A model generated the notes under the pieces. It ran no database searches and was not told where the DNA came from. It saw only the letters and a list, made by a program, of their open reading frames with translations. From Margaritispora aquatica (lineage: Eukaryota > Ascomycota > Leotiomycetes > Helotiales > Discinellaceae), in contig VJWN01000003.1 of assembly GCA_007644065.1 (NCBI GenBank), positions 930,001-994,000 on the forward strand: DNA of 64,000 bases. Direction: 5' to 3'. This document shows positions 12,115 to 25,506 of the stretch, piece by piece (position 1 is the first letter of the stretch; each line of letters opens with the position of its first letter). The translations under genes and the position numbers were made by a program.

Positions 12115-13929
12115 ATGGCCACTGAAGTGATCACAAATCCAACCCCTCCAGTCCTCCAAGGTCCTTCGGACAAGGAGAAGAAATATGATAGACAGCTCCG
12201 TCTTTGGGCTGCAAGTGGCCAACAAGCCCTTGAAGATGCTAAGCTTCTGCTGGTCAACTCTGGATCGGGAACTGTTGGTGTTGAGACACTGAAGAATCTC
12301 GTTCTCCCGGGTATGTACATATATCTGGGGGGCAAAATCATGCATAACTAAACGTAGACAGGTATTGGATCGTTTTCGATTGCAGACTCAGCAAATGTTG
12401 AGGAGGTTGATCTTGGAGTAAACTTCTTTCTTGATGAGGAGAGTTTGGGCAAGTCTAGAGCAGAAGGCTGTGTCAAGCTATTGAAGGAATTAAATCCGGA
12501 TGTTGAAGGTCATGCATGTCATTTGACTAAGGTAATTTGGATTGTCTATATCGTGTAGAAATGTGTGCTGATATTGTATGAACTGTCAGGATTATACACT
12601 TGCGACCCTTCTTGATACATCACCAAAGTATACTTTGATTATTTTTACTCTACCAACAGATCGCGAAAGCCTCGCTCTACTCGAGGAATATGGCAACAAG
12701 CATAAGATACCACTCATGTCAATACACTCTGCTGGTTTCTACTCCTACTTCCGCATCCATCTTCCAGGCAACTTTCCCATTGTTGATACACATCCCGATT
12801 CGACAGCCACCACGGATTTGCGACTCTTGACGCCTTGGGCAGAGCTTTCTAAATTTGCGGCTGAGATAACTGCTGACTTGGAAGATCAAAGTGCTCTCGA
12901 CCATGGTCATGTTCCATACGTTGCGTTGTTACTGCACTATTTGGCACAATGGAAGGACGAGCATGGATCCCTCCCTTCGACATACAAGGAAAAGACAACA
13001 TTTAGGTCGCTTGTGGCGAGCGGCGCAAGAACAAACACTGCAGAAGGTGGAGAAGAGAATTATGATGAAGCCGTAGCTGCGGTCCTAAAGACCATATCCG
13101 CTCCAAGCTTGTCAGGTGCTGTCAAAGAAGTTTTTGCATACGAGCCCACGGAGGTATGTTATTCCATTTCCATATTGAGGCTGGTCCTGACTGGCTGACT
13201 TGCACGACAGACGGAGGCAAGTTCAAGCTTCTGGGTCATAGCCGATGCTATCAAGAGATTTTATGCCACTCACAATTCATTACCTTTACCAGGATCTGTT
13301 CCCGATATGAAGGCCCAATCAACAGTGTATGTCCAGCTGCAGAATATTTACAAGACTAAAGCTCGCCAAGATGCTGCCGAAGTTCTGAAGAGTGTCAGAA
13401 GCCATCCAAATGGTTCAAATGTAGATGCTGCCGAGGTTGATAATTTCTGCAAGAATGCAGCATTCATCAAGCTCATCCGAGGAACAGACTTAGTTGCATC
13501 TGATATTCAGACGATCGCAAGTGGGTAGAGACTAATCTAGAGGAGTGACTGTGACTGACTTCCCTGCTAGAGCAAGAATTTGAGAGCGATGAAAACGCGC
13601 CTATGACAATGATGCCACTGTCCCTGATTCCAATTTATTTGGCTTTGAAGGCAACTTCGTACATCGAAGATGGCAACTCAATTAGCGTGGCTGGGATTGT
13701 GGAAAGCATCGGCGAAATAATTCCAGGCATCAATTTGAGCAATCGAGTGACTGAGATTGCTGCTGAGGTTGCACGAGCTAAGGGTGGCGAGCTTCACAAC
13801 ATATCAGCATTAACTGGTGGTATGGTTGCTCAAGAGGTGATCAAGATTATCACCAAACAATACGTTCCGATCGACAATACCTGCATCTTTGATGGTATCA
13901 CGAGCAGAACCCAGATCATGAGAACATGA
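12115..13929 (+). CDS. ULA1: NEDD8-activating enzyme E1 regulatory subunit (APP-BP1/Ula1)
   Basis: This is the regulatory half of the heterodimeric E1 that activates the ubiquitin-like protein NEDD8/Rub1 before cullin modification. Five exons, 12115-12310, 12362-12531, 12590-13153, 13211-13520 and 13571-13929, encode 532 residues, the usual length for the family. Introns are 50-58 bp and all joins keep frame. The N-terminus has the E1 signature [17 protein letters not shown], then the Rossmann-like [29 protein letters not shown]. The middle matches the APP-BP1 helical region ([29 protein letters not shown]), and the C-terminus has the conserved [20 protein letters not shown]. As expected for this subunit, no catalytic-cysteine domain is present; that lies in the Uba3 partner. 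The start context is CAAAATGGCC. Confidence 0.93.
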
Positions 13930-16900
13930 TGCATCACAAAATTAATGAATCATGCGAAAAAGAGTTCAGACGATGAACGACAAAAGTTTGCATCTAGTGG
14001 CGTTAGGCGAGAAATATGGGCCTAAGGAAAGTACTTCCGGTTTCTATTGATGTTAATCTGCAGGAAGGGCTTCGGCCATTGAGTGAAGCCGATAGACGCA
14101 GTTGCTTGTGGTCAGTTGACCTTTCTGGAGACAATCCGGGCCCACAAAAGCACTTTAGACGTGCATAGGAGTTACGGTCCAGAAGGCCTACACAATCAAG
14201 ATCATACCACAGGCTTTGTGGCTTCAATGTCCAGGTACCACGGATCTTCGAGAGAGTCAAGTGATACACTCGGTTTGATATATTGCGCAAGAGCACTCTA
14301 TTCACAGCTCTTCGACAAGGCTCGGAGCAAAATTTCCTGCATATCATATTGCGATCGTTGGTGTTCGAGATCGCCATCGTTCTATTGTCATGTGAAGAAT
14401 CTATCTATCGTCAATACCCCTGGAAATTTCTACCACATACCGCTCTTTTGTTTTCCCAACACCACAGAGCAGGATTATCTCTTTCCCGACTTGATCACTT
14501 GTTGAACACCAGTGGTGGTCCATCACCAAACTTCAAGTTTGAAGCAATTTACAACTTCCCTACTTCTTGATAATATGTCTCCAATCTCATCTCTCATATC
14601 GCTTGCAAGTCCGGGCCGTCGTCCCACTTACCCGCCGCTCACAGCTCCCGTCGTACCCTCAGATGATAATCCGACACTCTCCGATAATAGCACTCGCTCA
14701 TCCCACACATCCCGGCCTATACGGACCTCCAAACCCGTTGTCGATACCGCCGTTAGCACGCCGTCACCGCCTCATTCGCCTCAAGAGAAGTCACGGACCC
14801 CCACCACACCACACCTTTCATCCTTGCGCGCTTCCTTCCCCAGATTTTGGTCAGGGTGGGCGAGATGCAGCATGCATGTCCGATGTCACTGCATGAATTT
14901 TAAAGAAAGGCTTCTGCTTCTTCTTCTGCTCGAATCCCTGCCGCTCTTCTCGTTACCAAGCCACATCTGTTGGTGGTGAGAGTTGGGACGGGTTAAGATG
15001 AGCAAGCATGCCGGCATTTGTATGATCCGGTGATCATAGCTGCATCAAGTATGTGCCTGGCATTTGTGACTCCAGGATATTCGTTGCGAATGAAGCGGTG
15101 GCCGAGGCTGGCGTTATGTGATGTATAGTTACATCTTTACCAGTTCGGATTCAACCCCTCTCTGTTCCGATTAGGCCATTATACTTTGTTTTACTTCTAT
15201 GAGCATGGAATACGTCAGCTTTCTCCTTATTTACTATAGTACCAAATTCTTAAGTTCAATACCTTGGAGTCGAGGTATAATCACAGTTTTAATGTATTTG
15301 TATTGAGCTATTGCTTCTGAAACTCAATGGGGAACCTATATTTGAGCCTCATTATACATGACCCCGCTCCCAGGATTAAGCATAATTTGATAATAATTCC
15401 GACAGCCTCTTAGCACCGTTAGTATTGCATTCTATTGCATAATTACTCAATCTGGAATGAAACTTCAAACGAAAATGACGTTGACAGCCTTCGTTACACA
15501 TCATCTAGGTGGTCACACTGTTCCACGAAACGTCTCGGACAAACAGCTACACACACTTAATCTATGTCACACAGCATCGAGTAAGGCATTTGCGTTGGAA
15601 ACAACCATGCTCCCATCTGGTTGGTGGCTTCGGAGAATTCGGTCATATTTTGTATGCCAGAGTCGATGTTGTGTCTTGGAGGTTACGCGTTTTATTCGGT
15701 GTTATCCCTTATCACTAGGTGGTATTGAAACCAATATTACAATCGCTTTACCAAACTTCCACCTCTTACCACCTATCTCACCCAACTCATTATATACAAG
15801 GGCAGCTATAGCGTAAGTATGGATCTACTGCCTATTTCGCTCTCCCTTTCTCCCGCGTACCATAGATGAGGTACCGAACTATGCTCCAGCAAATTAATCC
15901 TTCTATCCGAACTTCTATTTCCTTGGTGCGCAAAGCAAATGGGTAATTGTTTTCCCCTCTCCATCCTCAATTTATCCGACTCCTTCCAGCACTCCAGTTC
16001 CACTTATCATCTCCCGATACAATCAACGCAATTCGATGAATCCTCATCCTCAGCTAAAATGAAATGCTAAGCTATTTCAGCTACGATGCTTACTATTATT
16101 TCGAAGACCCTACGGGCCGTACCGAGCGATGAGTCCACACACTTTTCATACCTGTCTCGGCATTCATTCGCTTGGTCGTTCGCGATTGTTTACTTTATCC
16201 TCGTCTGCCTTCTTTAGCACAAGCTCCTGATCCACCTTCTCGCAAGTACTACCTCTCGAGTCTGAGCGTCTCCACATCGCCACAGCCCGTCTCCATCGAG
16301 CCCGCAAATCCTCCTCGATCGAGGTCTTCTTTCCACTCTGTCTGCCGTTTGCCAATGTTTTCATTTTCCACTCGCTTCTCAGTCCTCGAGGTGAAAGTCA
16401 TGCGAGAGGATTATACCGTGAGCGACCCGTCTATCTGAGCAAAGAGTCGCGCCTGGTTTCGCCTCGTCTCCCGTGATTGCGGGGACCCCACAATTCGCAT
16501 AATAGCCTAAACTCGGCACTCCTTTCCTGGTCTCCTTTCCCATTTCTCAACACTCCCTCACCCCTCTACCATCGTTGGTTACCTGATCCTACAATACGAT
16601 TCCCATGTGCGTCCTAGCACAGCATAAAATCACACCCCACAGTCAGCCACGCATCCAGCTTACCTTGTTCATGGTTAACGTCGCGTCTCCCACACTTTCT
16701 TCGATTTTATAGTGTGGCGAACCAGCCTGAGCTGCGGACGTACCTCCAGGGGACAAGAGAAAATGTGAAGCTGCGCAGATCAGGGTCTTCTACTCACGAG
16801 TTCTTCCGCATTCGTGCGGCCGCTGAGGCGGGCATGTGGCGTGGAGTGGTGGGTTATATGGAAAATGCGAAATACGAACCGAAGGGGAAGTCAGCTGCTC

Positions 16901-18087
16901 GTTAGACGAGGAGCAGGAAAGGGGGAATGATTGCAGCACAGCACAGCACAGCACATGAAGGAAGGAAGCGACTAGAGAACCAGACACGGGGCATCTCGGC
17001 CCCCTTGGCTCGGTATCCAGGCAAGCAGGTGGCTGTTGGGCATGAAATTTGAGTGTGTGGATCGGCAGCACGGCCTGGGTATTTTTTCTCGCTTTCTTTC
17101 GTCTCTTCATTTGTTCGTTAGTTCGTTAGCCTTGACAAATATCTCCACGGTGGATATTAGGTTCTGAACGGCTGGACATGTGTCTGGCTTATCAGTTTTC
17201 ATTATTCGCATAGCACGAGACCCGGCTCCCGGCTCGAAGCCAAGGAAATACATGTACTAGCTACCTGGGTACATTTTCACTTATGTCACTCTCATATCGC
17301 ACACCGTTTTTCGCTTCGTCTGGCCTCGTTCCCAGCCCATGTGCTCACGGCAAGGACAGGCTAAGTTGACTGTCATTTTCCTGCGTGGTGAAAATATAGG
17401 TTGGTACATGGTACTTGCAGTGGCTCGCCTCGCGAGGTAGGTACAGCGCAAGGTACATGGTACATGGTACGAGGTGAGACGAGAGAGGTGCACCATCGCC
17501 ATCGGGATTCAGTAGCTGAGACGAGACGGAAGAATTCAGCCTGCCTGGTGCTTTGAATATACAAGTTGATTGTGTGGATTTTCCCTTCCTCCTTCCTCCT
17601 TCTCCCTTCCCTTCCCTTCTCTTCTGTCCAACCAATTCCCCCAAGCTATGGGTCTGAGAAAAGGATTCGCTGCTGATGTTGCTGAAAATGCCAAAAACTA
17701 TGCTACCGCTAACTTGCTAAATTGAAGAGAAAAAAAACTCCACCCTCCCCTAATATGAATTGTAACCAGAATTTTTTCCTCCAAGAACGATGGTAAGCCC
17801 CATACCGCCACCAATCACCTAACCATCCGATTCCGATCCAACACCTTGCTATGTTATGTGACTGTGCTATGTTTGCCGCCCTCCAAAAGTATCCAGATCG
17901 ATGAACAACTCCTTGCTCCCGATCCCCCACCCAAAATGCCCTTGTTTGCTGTTTGCCGCCCCTTATGTTCAGTTTCCAAATCATGACCATGTCGTTGAAA
18001 ATAAATAAACAGACCCATAAACCTTTCCTCGCTAACCCTAATATTCGACAACGAATGTATATGTACGGTGTTGTCTAATGTGACAGC
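13930..18087. other. Intergenic, no confident gene
   Basis: Several short frames exist (14083-14505, 14512-14979, 15457-15816 on plus; 14003-14377 on minus), but none has family resemblance, a clear intron structure or a strong start. Small repeats occur: a CAGCA run at 16933-16953, GGTACAT repeats near 17440-17470 and a CCTT/CCCTT pyrimidine run at 17580-17622. The last ~300 bases are probably the 3' UTR of the minus-strand regulator. Confidence 0.5.
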
Positions 18088-20697
18088 TTACTGTAAATGC
18101 ATCAAGTAGTTCCCGTCGTATCCAATAGCGCCACTCTCCTCATACTCCATGTTTGGTAGCGCATCGTACGGCATGTCGAGCCCATCCGGCAAATTGCCCC
18201 AGAGCATGCCATCGAGGTCCCAAACCCCTTGATCCAATAGCATGAGACCTTCCTCCCCCACCATCTCGACCGGGTGATGGTGAGAGAGTGAGTCTGGAGG
18301 GCTGAGGTCCATCATATGCCCGTTATTGTGCCCGCCGTTCTGATGCATCCCATTCGCCATGCCCATTCCGTTGTGGTTGCCATTCTGAGCACCGCCACCC
18401 ATCCCATCCATACCGTTCGTTAGATTCATCGCGCCACCGTTCACTCCCAAATTCCCAGTCAGACTCTCATGCTTGATCCCATTGCTGCCGACGCCACCAT
18501 TCAGTCCCCCCACCATCACCGGCCCTAACCTTGGGCTCGCCTGTCGGGTCAGGGGCCGCTTACTCGCCTCGTACATCTTGCTCACCACCTCGCGACTCCT
18601 TCTCGCCGCCAGTGACCAATCAGTCATGCCTTCGAACGCCTCCAGGACCGTCTCAATCTGCCCTTGGCATTCTCGCACCAGGGCCCCGTTCCACGATTCC
18701 CAGAACATGCTGACGAGCGGAATCATGCTCGCTTGATACATGAACCACACTCCGTTCCAGCCGAGCATCTGATTCGGCGTCCATTCTCGTGCAATGTCCT
18801 CGATGTTCTGTTTGGCCAAAGCTCGGCACTTGATCACGGCATCGAGCTCGTCCTGCGTGGGTGTGCCAGACTCGAGGGAGCGGTTGGCAAGGTTGAGAAG
18901 GACTGGACGGTAGAGTACGATGCGAAGATTTTGATAGCGCCACTTCATGACGCAGCGGGCTGTGTAGATTGATTCCGGACAGGGCTCGGTTGCACGTAAG
19001 ATCCAGGGAAGGGAGTCGTGCCACTCTACAAGCTGGCGATCGAGGTTGGCAAGAACTTCAGGACGCATGAGCGGGGTTTGGGCGAGGACGTCTTGGATTT
19101 CGGTGGCGATTTTGCAGAATTTGATATTCTCAATGAGAGGAAGAATGCCTGTATGCTGACCAATGACATTCTGTGGGTTATTAGCAAAGTTTCAAGAGAT
19201 TTTTAGGGACACTTACTGGATCAAGTCCGCCCTCTGGAGGTTGGATGCTGACTCCAGGTCCGAAGCGACCCATTGATGGCCTCCCCAAGGTAGTTGATGC
19301 CCACGTATCCAAGCAGAATAGACTCCACCATGTCCTTCGTCGTTGTTCGAACAATAATGCGTTTGGATTGCCTTGCTCTTGAGGACTTTCTCGATGTAAC
19401 CCCATCGCACATGCCATTCGAAGAGCGGCACCAGTAATGGCGTTGGCCATGTTCGGTCGGTTAATATAGTGAAGATAGAAACCACCCATCAAGATCAGTG
19501 CTTGTAATGTCTCAAGATGCCCACTGCCGAAGCTGTCGATGCCCAAGTGGTCTCTCGCTCTGGTATAGTAATTGATGTGACTGTGATCATCAGATTTGTG
19601 GGCAACAATGCTTCCCATGGCGAAGACAATATTGAGTAGCGCTAGCCATGGAGAATCGCTTCGGCGCCCGCTTAGATAGTCTGCCCTAAACGATGGCTCG
19701 TCGAGCATTGGTACAAATACCTGCACTCGATTAAAGTACGCATCAATAAGTGTCTGACCCTCCGATGACCAGAGGATAGCAGAACTTGTTCTCATAGAGC
19801 CTCCAGGTCTTGGTGTGGGATAATTACTGGCGCTTGCGTGTTTGCTATTTGCTGCATGCGTCGGTGCCAGGAACGATCGAAGGATAGGTGCTACTTTCAG
19901 CATAACGAGAAATGCTGCCTTGATGGAAGTTGCGCCTAGATATGAGGACTGGCGATCGACAGACAGTGAGAGAGCATTGACATCATCTGCCTCTGCTGGT
20001 ATTGGATCGCGATTTCGTCTTTCCTCGTCCCATTCAGGATCTAGGCTTGGGATTTGTTCTAGGTTTGCAAGACTCCGATCATCGTCTGATGCTGATGGCA
20101 TAGGCGAGTTGAATGACTGAGATGTTGGAGATGTATTTGTATTTGAGCCAGTTGGCGATCTCTGGGAAGGCGCACTTTGAGATCCATTTCGGTCAAGTAA
20201 AGTTAACAGCTCCATTCGAGACAGTGGCAGTAATGCTTGGGCATCTTGGTTTGGATACAGTCGCTTAAGGATTATTCGACACTCTTCTAAGGATTGTGAT
20301 AGTGCATCGAGAGTTCTGAAAAGCAGTCAGTAAAGTATTTATGTTGACTGATCGCAAAACCTACTTTCTAGAAGGTATTACTCTCTGACGGTGTTTGTCG
20401 TAGTAACATGGCTTTGGTGATCGACATCCGAGACATTGGCCACATGGTTGTCGTCCATCACATCTGATCTTGCGTCGCTTACACTCAGCACACGCATGCG
20501 GAGTCGTAATTCTTTTCGAAGTACCAGTTGTGGTTGGTTTGGGTGTCTCCTGGGCCAGTTCACCCGTTGTTCGTGGTGGTGCAAGACCTTGAACTGTGAA
20601 GAAAGGTTGTTGTCAGTAGTAATTCAAAGGTAAGAAATTGAAAATTTTTGTACTTACATGTATGGAACATCTTCGATGAACCTAGTGAAGGAGGCAT
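18088..20697 (-). CDS. Zn2Cys6 fungal-specific transcription factor
   Basis: Four exons on the minus strand, 20697-20658, 20593-20365, 20315-19217 and 19170-18088, encode 816 residues. Introns are 64, 49 and 46 bp. The binuclear zinc cluster lies at about residues 48-76 (HACAECKRRKIRCDG, PCGQC, SPKPC; spacing CX2CX6CX5CX2CX8C), split from the dimerisation part by an intron after KHRQRVIPSRK. A fungal-specific middle homology region follows at about 200-560 (GQTLIDAYFNRVQVFVPML, MACAMGLHRE, RRRTWWSLFCLDTW). The C-terminal ~200 residues are Gly/Asn/Met-rich and end in an acidic, aromatic tail (MLWGNLPDGLDMPYDALP) typical of an activation domain. It should act in the nucleus. The zinc cluster and linker remind me of carbon-source regulators such as CLR-1/ClrA, but that is recollection and not shown. 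The very N-terminus is the least certain part. Confidence 0.9.
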
Positions 20698-21729
20698 GAG
20701 GAAGATACTTTGGTCCCGGAGGACTGACTTTGGGCCCGGATGGGTCAGACAACAACGTTATCCCTTCTCAAAATGTGAATAATACAAAATGCAGCTTGTA
20801 GTCTAAGTATTCTCTGCTGTCGCTTGAAGCTACACGAGGCGAGAAGTGGTTGTCCTTGTCGGTAGTGGAACGACCTGTGGGGAAGCTGGTGGGGTCTTTA
20901 AACTTTATCAATTGCGGGATCGCTGCAATTTGAAGAACAAGCTCAGTCTCGGGATGGTGTGATAACTGGCGCTGTGTCAGGGCCAAATGAAGGAGATAGG
21001 CAGTGGCTTGAGCGCTGCTGATATCCAGCAACTGAGATTGGGAGTACCAGGGCTGACTGTTGGGGCTCGTTGATGCGACGCCGGGCGACGAGAAGCCGTA
21101 GAAATGTCTGGTTGGGGCGGCACGAACCTTTTTGCTTCCCTGCCGTGAGAGATTTCTGGTGATGAGTGGAGAAAAATGATGTGAGATTTGTGTAGTAGGA
21201 TTATGCTGCCGAGACAAAAGATATCGGGAGACGTCGGTAAAGTTAAGGGAAAGACTGATTGAGCAATTCCGTTACTTTAATACTTCTGCTTCATGATGAC
21301 AGTCTAGAAAGTACGGAAGTACTTAAGTCACCTCAGAATTGTCATAAGCCTCCCCTATATGTGAGCTGCATTAAGGTGTGGAGAAGGTAAGCCGGGGTAG
21401 AGTATAAATGATTGACCGGCTCATAAAACAAGGGGCCCAGGGGGCCAAAATGGGGGATATTTTCTCCTTTGCCCACCCCGTCTCATTTGTCTTCCGGCCA
21501 GGGTCGCCGAGAACGCCGCGGGGTACAGGAGGATAATCCTGAAATTCTAAGAGCTGAGGAGGGGTGAATGATAGAAAAAAAAGATCCGTTGAAAAAGGGG
21601 GGTTCGTGACCCGTGTCGTGGAGTAAGCCGAGCTGGTAGTGGAGGTAGAGGTGCAGTTGCGGTTCGTAGTGGTATGGTTGGTAAGGTAAGGTTAATGGTA
21701 ACAGAGATGAGCAGGATGCGGTTAGTGGT

Positions 21730-21791
21730 GAGCTGTGGGTTGCGGGTTGCGGGCTGTGGGTTGTGGGTTGCGGGCTGTGAACTGTGAACTG
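21730..21791 (+). repeat. Heptameric GGG-containing tandem array
   Basis: Nine consecutive 7-base units: GAGCTGT, GGGTTGC twice, GGGCTGT, GGGTTGT, GGGTTGC, GGGCTGT, GAACTGT and a six-base GAACTG. Six GGG runs are spaced exactly 7 bases apart from 21737 to 21774, matching a four-plus-run G-quadruplex pattern with 4-base loops. It lies about 1 kb upstream of the start of the minus-strand Zn2Cys6 gene, in non-coding sequence. Confidence 0.85.
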
Positions 21792-21810
21792 CTGCAAAGG
21801 TTCGGTACCA

Positions 21811-21836
21811 GCTAGCTAGCCAGCCAGCCAGCCAGC
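21811..21836 (+). repeat. GCTA/GCCA tetramer repeat
   Basis: GCTAGCTA passes into four GCCA units and a final GC. It directly follows the heptamer array with about 20 bases between. Confidence 0.8.
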
Positions 21837-24800
21837 TTAGTCTAGCCAGCAAAGGATTTCATTGAAGTTGAATATGTGAGGTAGAAGAGCATTGTGACCA
21901 TAACCTTACTAGCGAGTGTGCCGCACCATTCTTCTCTATGCATTCTGGAGCAACAGGGAGTATTTCGATCAAGCGATTATAGTTTTTGTCCCTGGCATTT
22001 TTCATCTGATCGTTGCTGATCGACAAATCGCATCCTGGTGCAACCGTTTTTCCCCACATTCACTCTGACACTCACTTCATGCACCTTGTCTCTCCACAGA
22101 AATTGAAGCGCTCGGACTGGCGGAGAGGACCACCTTGTGTCTTGTGCGTAACGACAAGAGTTATCCTGCTGCTGTTATTGCTGCTTGTCTTCAGCAAAAC
22201 CTGGGCTTGAGTGTCCTCGTACCATGTTGTAGAGCCATGTCGTTCCATCGCCATCGCCATCGTCATAACCATACGACAACTTTCGATATCAAAGGTATAA
22301 GTGATAACGTGTTGCGAGGAGATGTTCCGATATTGGCCCACTTTGCTGCAGTGCCTGGGGGATTAATCCTATTAATCCTGCACGATTTCCGTGGATCCAC
22401 CTGTCCTGTCCTTGTTCACCTTTGGTATTTACTTTGATCTGGCCAGCGTCTCCGTCGCTGGACGATGCAGAAAATATACTTGCATGGCACTCAACTCATA
22501 CCGGCCGCACCGCTGTTGGTTTCGACTACTGGGTTCAAGGAAGCTCGGTCCAGCCACAGAATTCGGCGAAAAGTAGTCACGCACCGAAGAAGGCCTGCTC
22601 CTTGATATATTAACAGCTTAGAAATGTGCCGCGTGCAATCTTCACAAGCGCCGAAGTTACCGCCTTTGTAACTTATATTATCGCCTGTGTGGACAGATGA
22701 AGAGGTCAACTGAAGGCCAGACTGGCCAACAAAACAATTCTCCTATCTCCACCCTCATCGAATGTTGTTGGTAACAGAAGGTTTACCGCTCTCTTTCTCC
22801 CTTCCAGTGTTGCAAGTGAAGGATGTGTCGATTTTTTTTCTTCTTAAGATGCAAGCTGCCATACAATACGTAAGCTCGCAATAACCATAAAACCGTCGAA
22901 GTTCGGTACGGTCATCTATAGGTTATCCTGCTATAGCATAGACGAAGCAACATACCAATGTGAATATCATGGTGAGACCACTCTCGTAGGCTGCTATGAA
23001 TTCTTTAGCGGCATATCGCGTTGTGTGTCCTCTGACCCCCTTTCTTCACTGGAGTCATGGAACGATCCGAGAGAAGACTGGGTATCTTGCCAGTCACCGT
23101 TCTTGTATCCCCTGAATGCCGTGCAGATTCTAGATTTGAAGCCGCAGACATTCTCTTGTACCCAGTCAGGTTCAGCCACGATTCGGATGAAAAAGGGTGT
23201 GAACGGATTAACCTTATGGTTGCAAACCCCGGACGCCATGCATCTGCACCCCATCAATCATCTGCAGAGTCTGGCAAGATTAAAAGAGCCAATCGCAACT
23301 CGATCTTCCCGATTAGTACATACGAGCATCAAACTTCTTTGCAGCAGGCCAGGAACCTCAGTCTGAATCGCGTGGTGTGTCTGTGAAAGGTCAAGGTTGT
23401 TGACTCGAAGTGAAATGAGTAAACGCGGGGGAGATGGCACCCTGTTTCTATAGCACCCATGATGATAGGAGCAACCATTTGCTGTTGCGCAACTCGGAGC
23501 CCCTCAGACTGCCAGATAGACGGCTTTACCCGATGAACTCTTAGTTTATCCGGCGAACCATTGTATTTCTAACAGCAGTCCCTAGGCAGTATAACTATGC
23601 TGAGAATATCATTGAGTATCTTTGGTACCACGGCTATGTACTCACTGAAATTGGACCAATTGTTTAGCTGACATGAGGAATTCCCTTGGTAAGATTGATT
23701 TCATCTCTTTCTCAGAAACACGGACTTCAAAAATCTGACGTTGTCGAACAAGAGGCAATGAGGTTCCGGGTAGCCGAAGGATACGTGTGCTATATCAATA
23801 ACGACTGTGATAATTCAAACCCAAGCTTGTTCTAACCTGGCGAGATGCGCGTTCACTTAGAATAGTAAAGCCTAGACCAGTTTTGAGCACCATGATACCT
23901 AGTAACTTCGTAAACACGAATTGGTAAGTACTTTTTGGCAGTTGCTTGATGATAAAATGGCAATGTTTGTCGGGGTAGACAGCAACATCATCGAACTAGA
24001 CCAACTTCATCAGGTACCGAAATCCTGTGACCGAGCCTTACTTAAAGCCACTAATATACTGGGATATCTGCTTCAGCTTGACCGCTATTAGACTCTTATC
24101 TAGGCTTGCTAAGAAAAGAGCATGGATTTAGGTGCAGTGCGTTTCTAGAATTGATCGGAGATGCCTTGGTAAAGCGGAACGAAAGAATTTCCCCAAGTGC
24201 ATCCGATTAAGGGAAGGCCCAAAGACTTCTTGCGATAAAAAAAAAATGCCACAATTGACATAGCTAGACTCGCGAGATACAAAAAGAAAGACATCATTTT
24301 GGTATAGAAACAATAATAGCTCTGGTAGTTTCTTGACACAGTTCCACTACCGATCCAGAATTTCTTTTTCTCAATGCCATCGATAGCCGAACACGAAGGC
24401 TGCATATCTTGAAGCTATTTAACACATACTTAGCTACTAGCCAATGCTGTCGTCAAGCAAAGTCCTTAACTAAGCAGACGAAGGTCAACAACGTAGGGAA
24501 ACTTCCGTGGTGAGCCTCATGTGATACAGATATCAACACCTAAAGGTTATACAAGATCCTGAGGCTTTCTACCTAATCAGCGTATTGTACCAGAATTCCC
24601 GAGCTCGGATAAGACTCACGGTCCGCCTAATGAAAATGACTTCCCCAGGATCAATCGCACGCACTAGCGTGTCTGAAATCGAAATTCCCTGATGACGGAT
24701 GGGTATTGACAGCCATTCTGATCATTAGCATTGGCTGAGTGCGATGTGCAACCTGACAGATCTTCTTGATCATTGCAAACCTGGTTTGGTGGAAGTTGGC

Positions 24801-25188
24801 CCGTCTGGTGGTAAGACATTGGAACTTCGAAATGCTCGAGGCGGGCCGGTTAATGCGGAGGAGCATGCGTGAGTGATGGAAAAGTGATCTTGATCCACCA
24901 ACCATCAGAGTTGAAGTATGAATATGGATTGATTTCATGTACGAAAGTTTGCGGCACTACAGTCGGATGAAATGAAGTCCAAGAATCAAAATTATATTGC
25001 GGAGAAGTGAGGTTGAGGTGGAGGTTGAAACTGAGGTTAGAATTGCCATTGATGAGCCGAAATATTGGGTTCGGCTGGACTGGCCCACCATTCCTAAATT
25101 GGACATAGCGTACCTGCCGTCGCATGGGAGATGGATGATTGCCGGTCTGACCCCGGTTTAAACCCATCCGAAATGTCTTGGTTTCTGG

Positions 25189-25232
25189 AGAACCTGAACT
25201 GGAACTGGAACCGGAACCGGAACTCGAACCTG
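25189..25232 (+). repeat. GAACCG/GAACTG hexamer-like repeat
   Basis: Imperfect hexamer units GAACCT, GAACTG, GAACTG, GAACCG, GAACCG, GAACTC, GAACCT occur in a row. They give a spurious Glu/Pro-rich plus frame and a Gly/Ser-rich minus frame. The array lies about 280 bases upstream of the HEI10 ATG. Confidence 0.75.
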
Positions 25233-25506
25233 AACAAACTTCCACTGCCGTGTGTTATGTAATCAATTCAATTCAATTCATTTCATCTGTTCTTGCTTTC
25301 AGAATTTCCCATTTCTTCCAACTGCTCGAGATACACAGATCAGATACACAACGGGCGTCATCAACCCATGGACTTGTCTCTGCGATCTCTACTTCGCGAG
25401 ATAAATCACCACCACATTCTGCCTCTGTATGCTGTTCGAAGTCTCCCAGCCGTTCCGTACCTCCAAACCAACCGTTCCTAAATACGAGCACACTCACACC
25501 GACCAA

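Larger units (their letters stand above)
20698..25506. other. Long intergenic region, no confident gene
   Basis: The first ~1 kb is the presumed promoter and leader of the minus-strand regulator. A 149-codon open frame there (21217-20768, minus) has no ATG. Tandem arrays lie at 21730-21836, and from 22,000 to 25,100 only scattered short frames occur. A hexamer-like repeat lies at 25189-25232 and an ATTCA run at 25262-25281, close to the HEI10 start. I see no tRNA or transposon here. Confidence 0.5.

Noticed and set aside
14003..14979. Overlapping ORFs on both strands (14003-14377 minus; 14083-14505 and 14512-14979 plus)
   Set aside because: No conserved motif, no coherent exon structure, and low-complexity Ser/Pro/Leu composition; most likely chance frames in spacer DNA.
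20768..21217. 149-codon minus ORF in the leader of the Zn2Cys6 gene, considered as an uORF
   Set aside because: It begins with TTG and contains no ATG at all, so it cannot be an ordinary upstream ORF.
21483..21852. Two minus ORFs of about 100 codons with His/Ser/Pro/Gln repeats
   Set aside because: They are translations of the heptamer and tetramer tandem repeats; composition follows the repeat, not a protein.
24850..25245. 131-codon minus ORF with Gly/Ser-rich start
   Set aside because: The N-terminal part is the hexamer repeat read antisense, and the rest lacks motifs; it overlaps the HEI10 upstream region.
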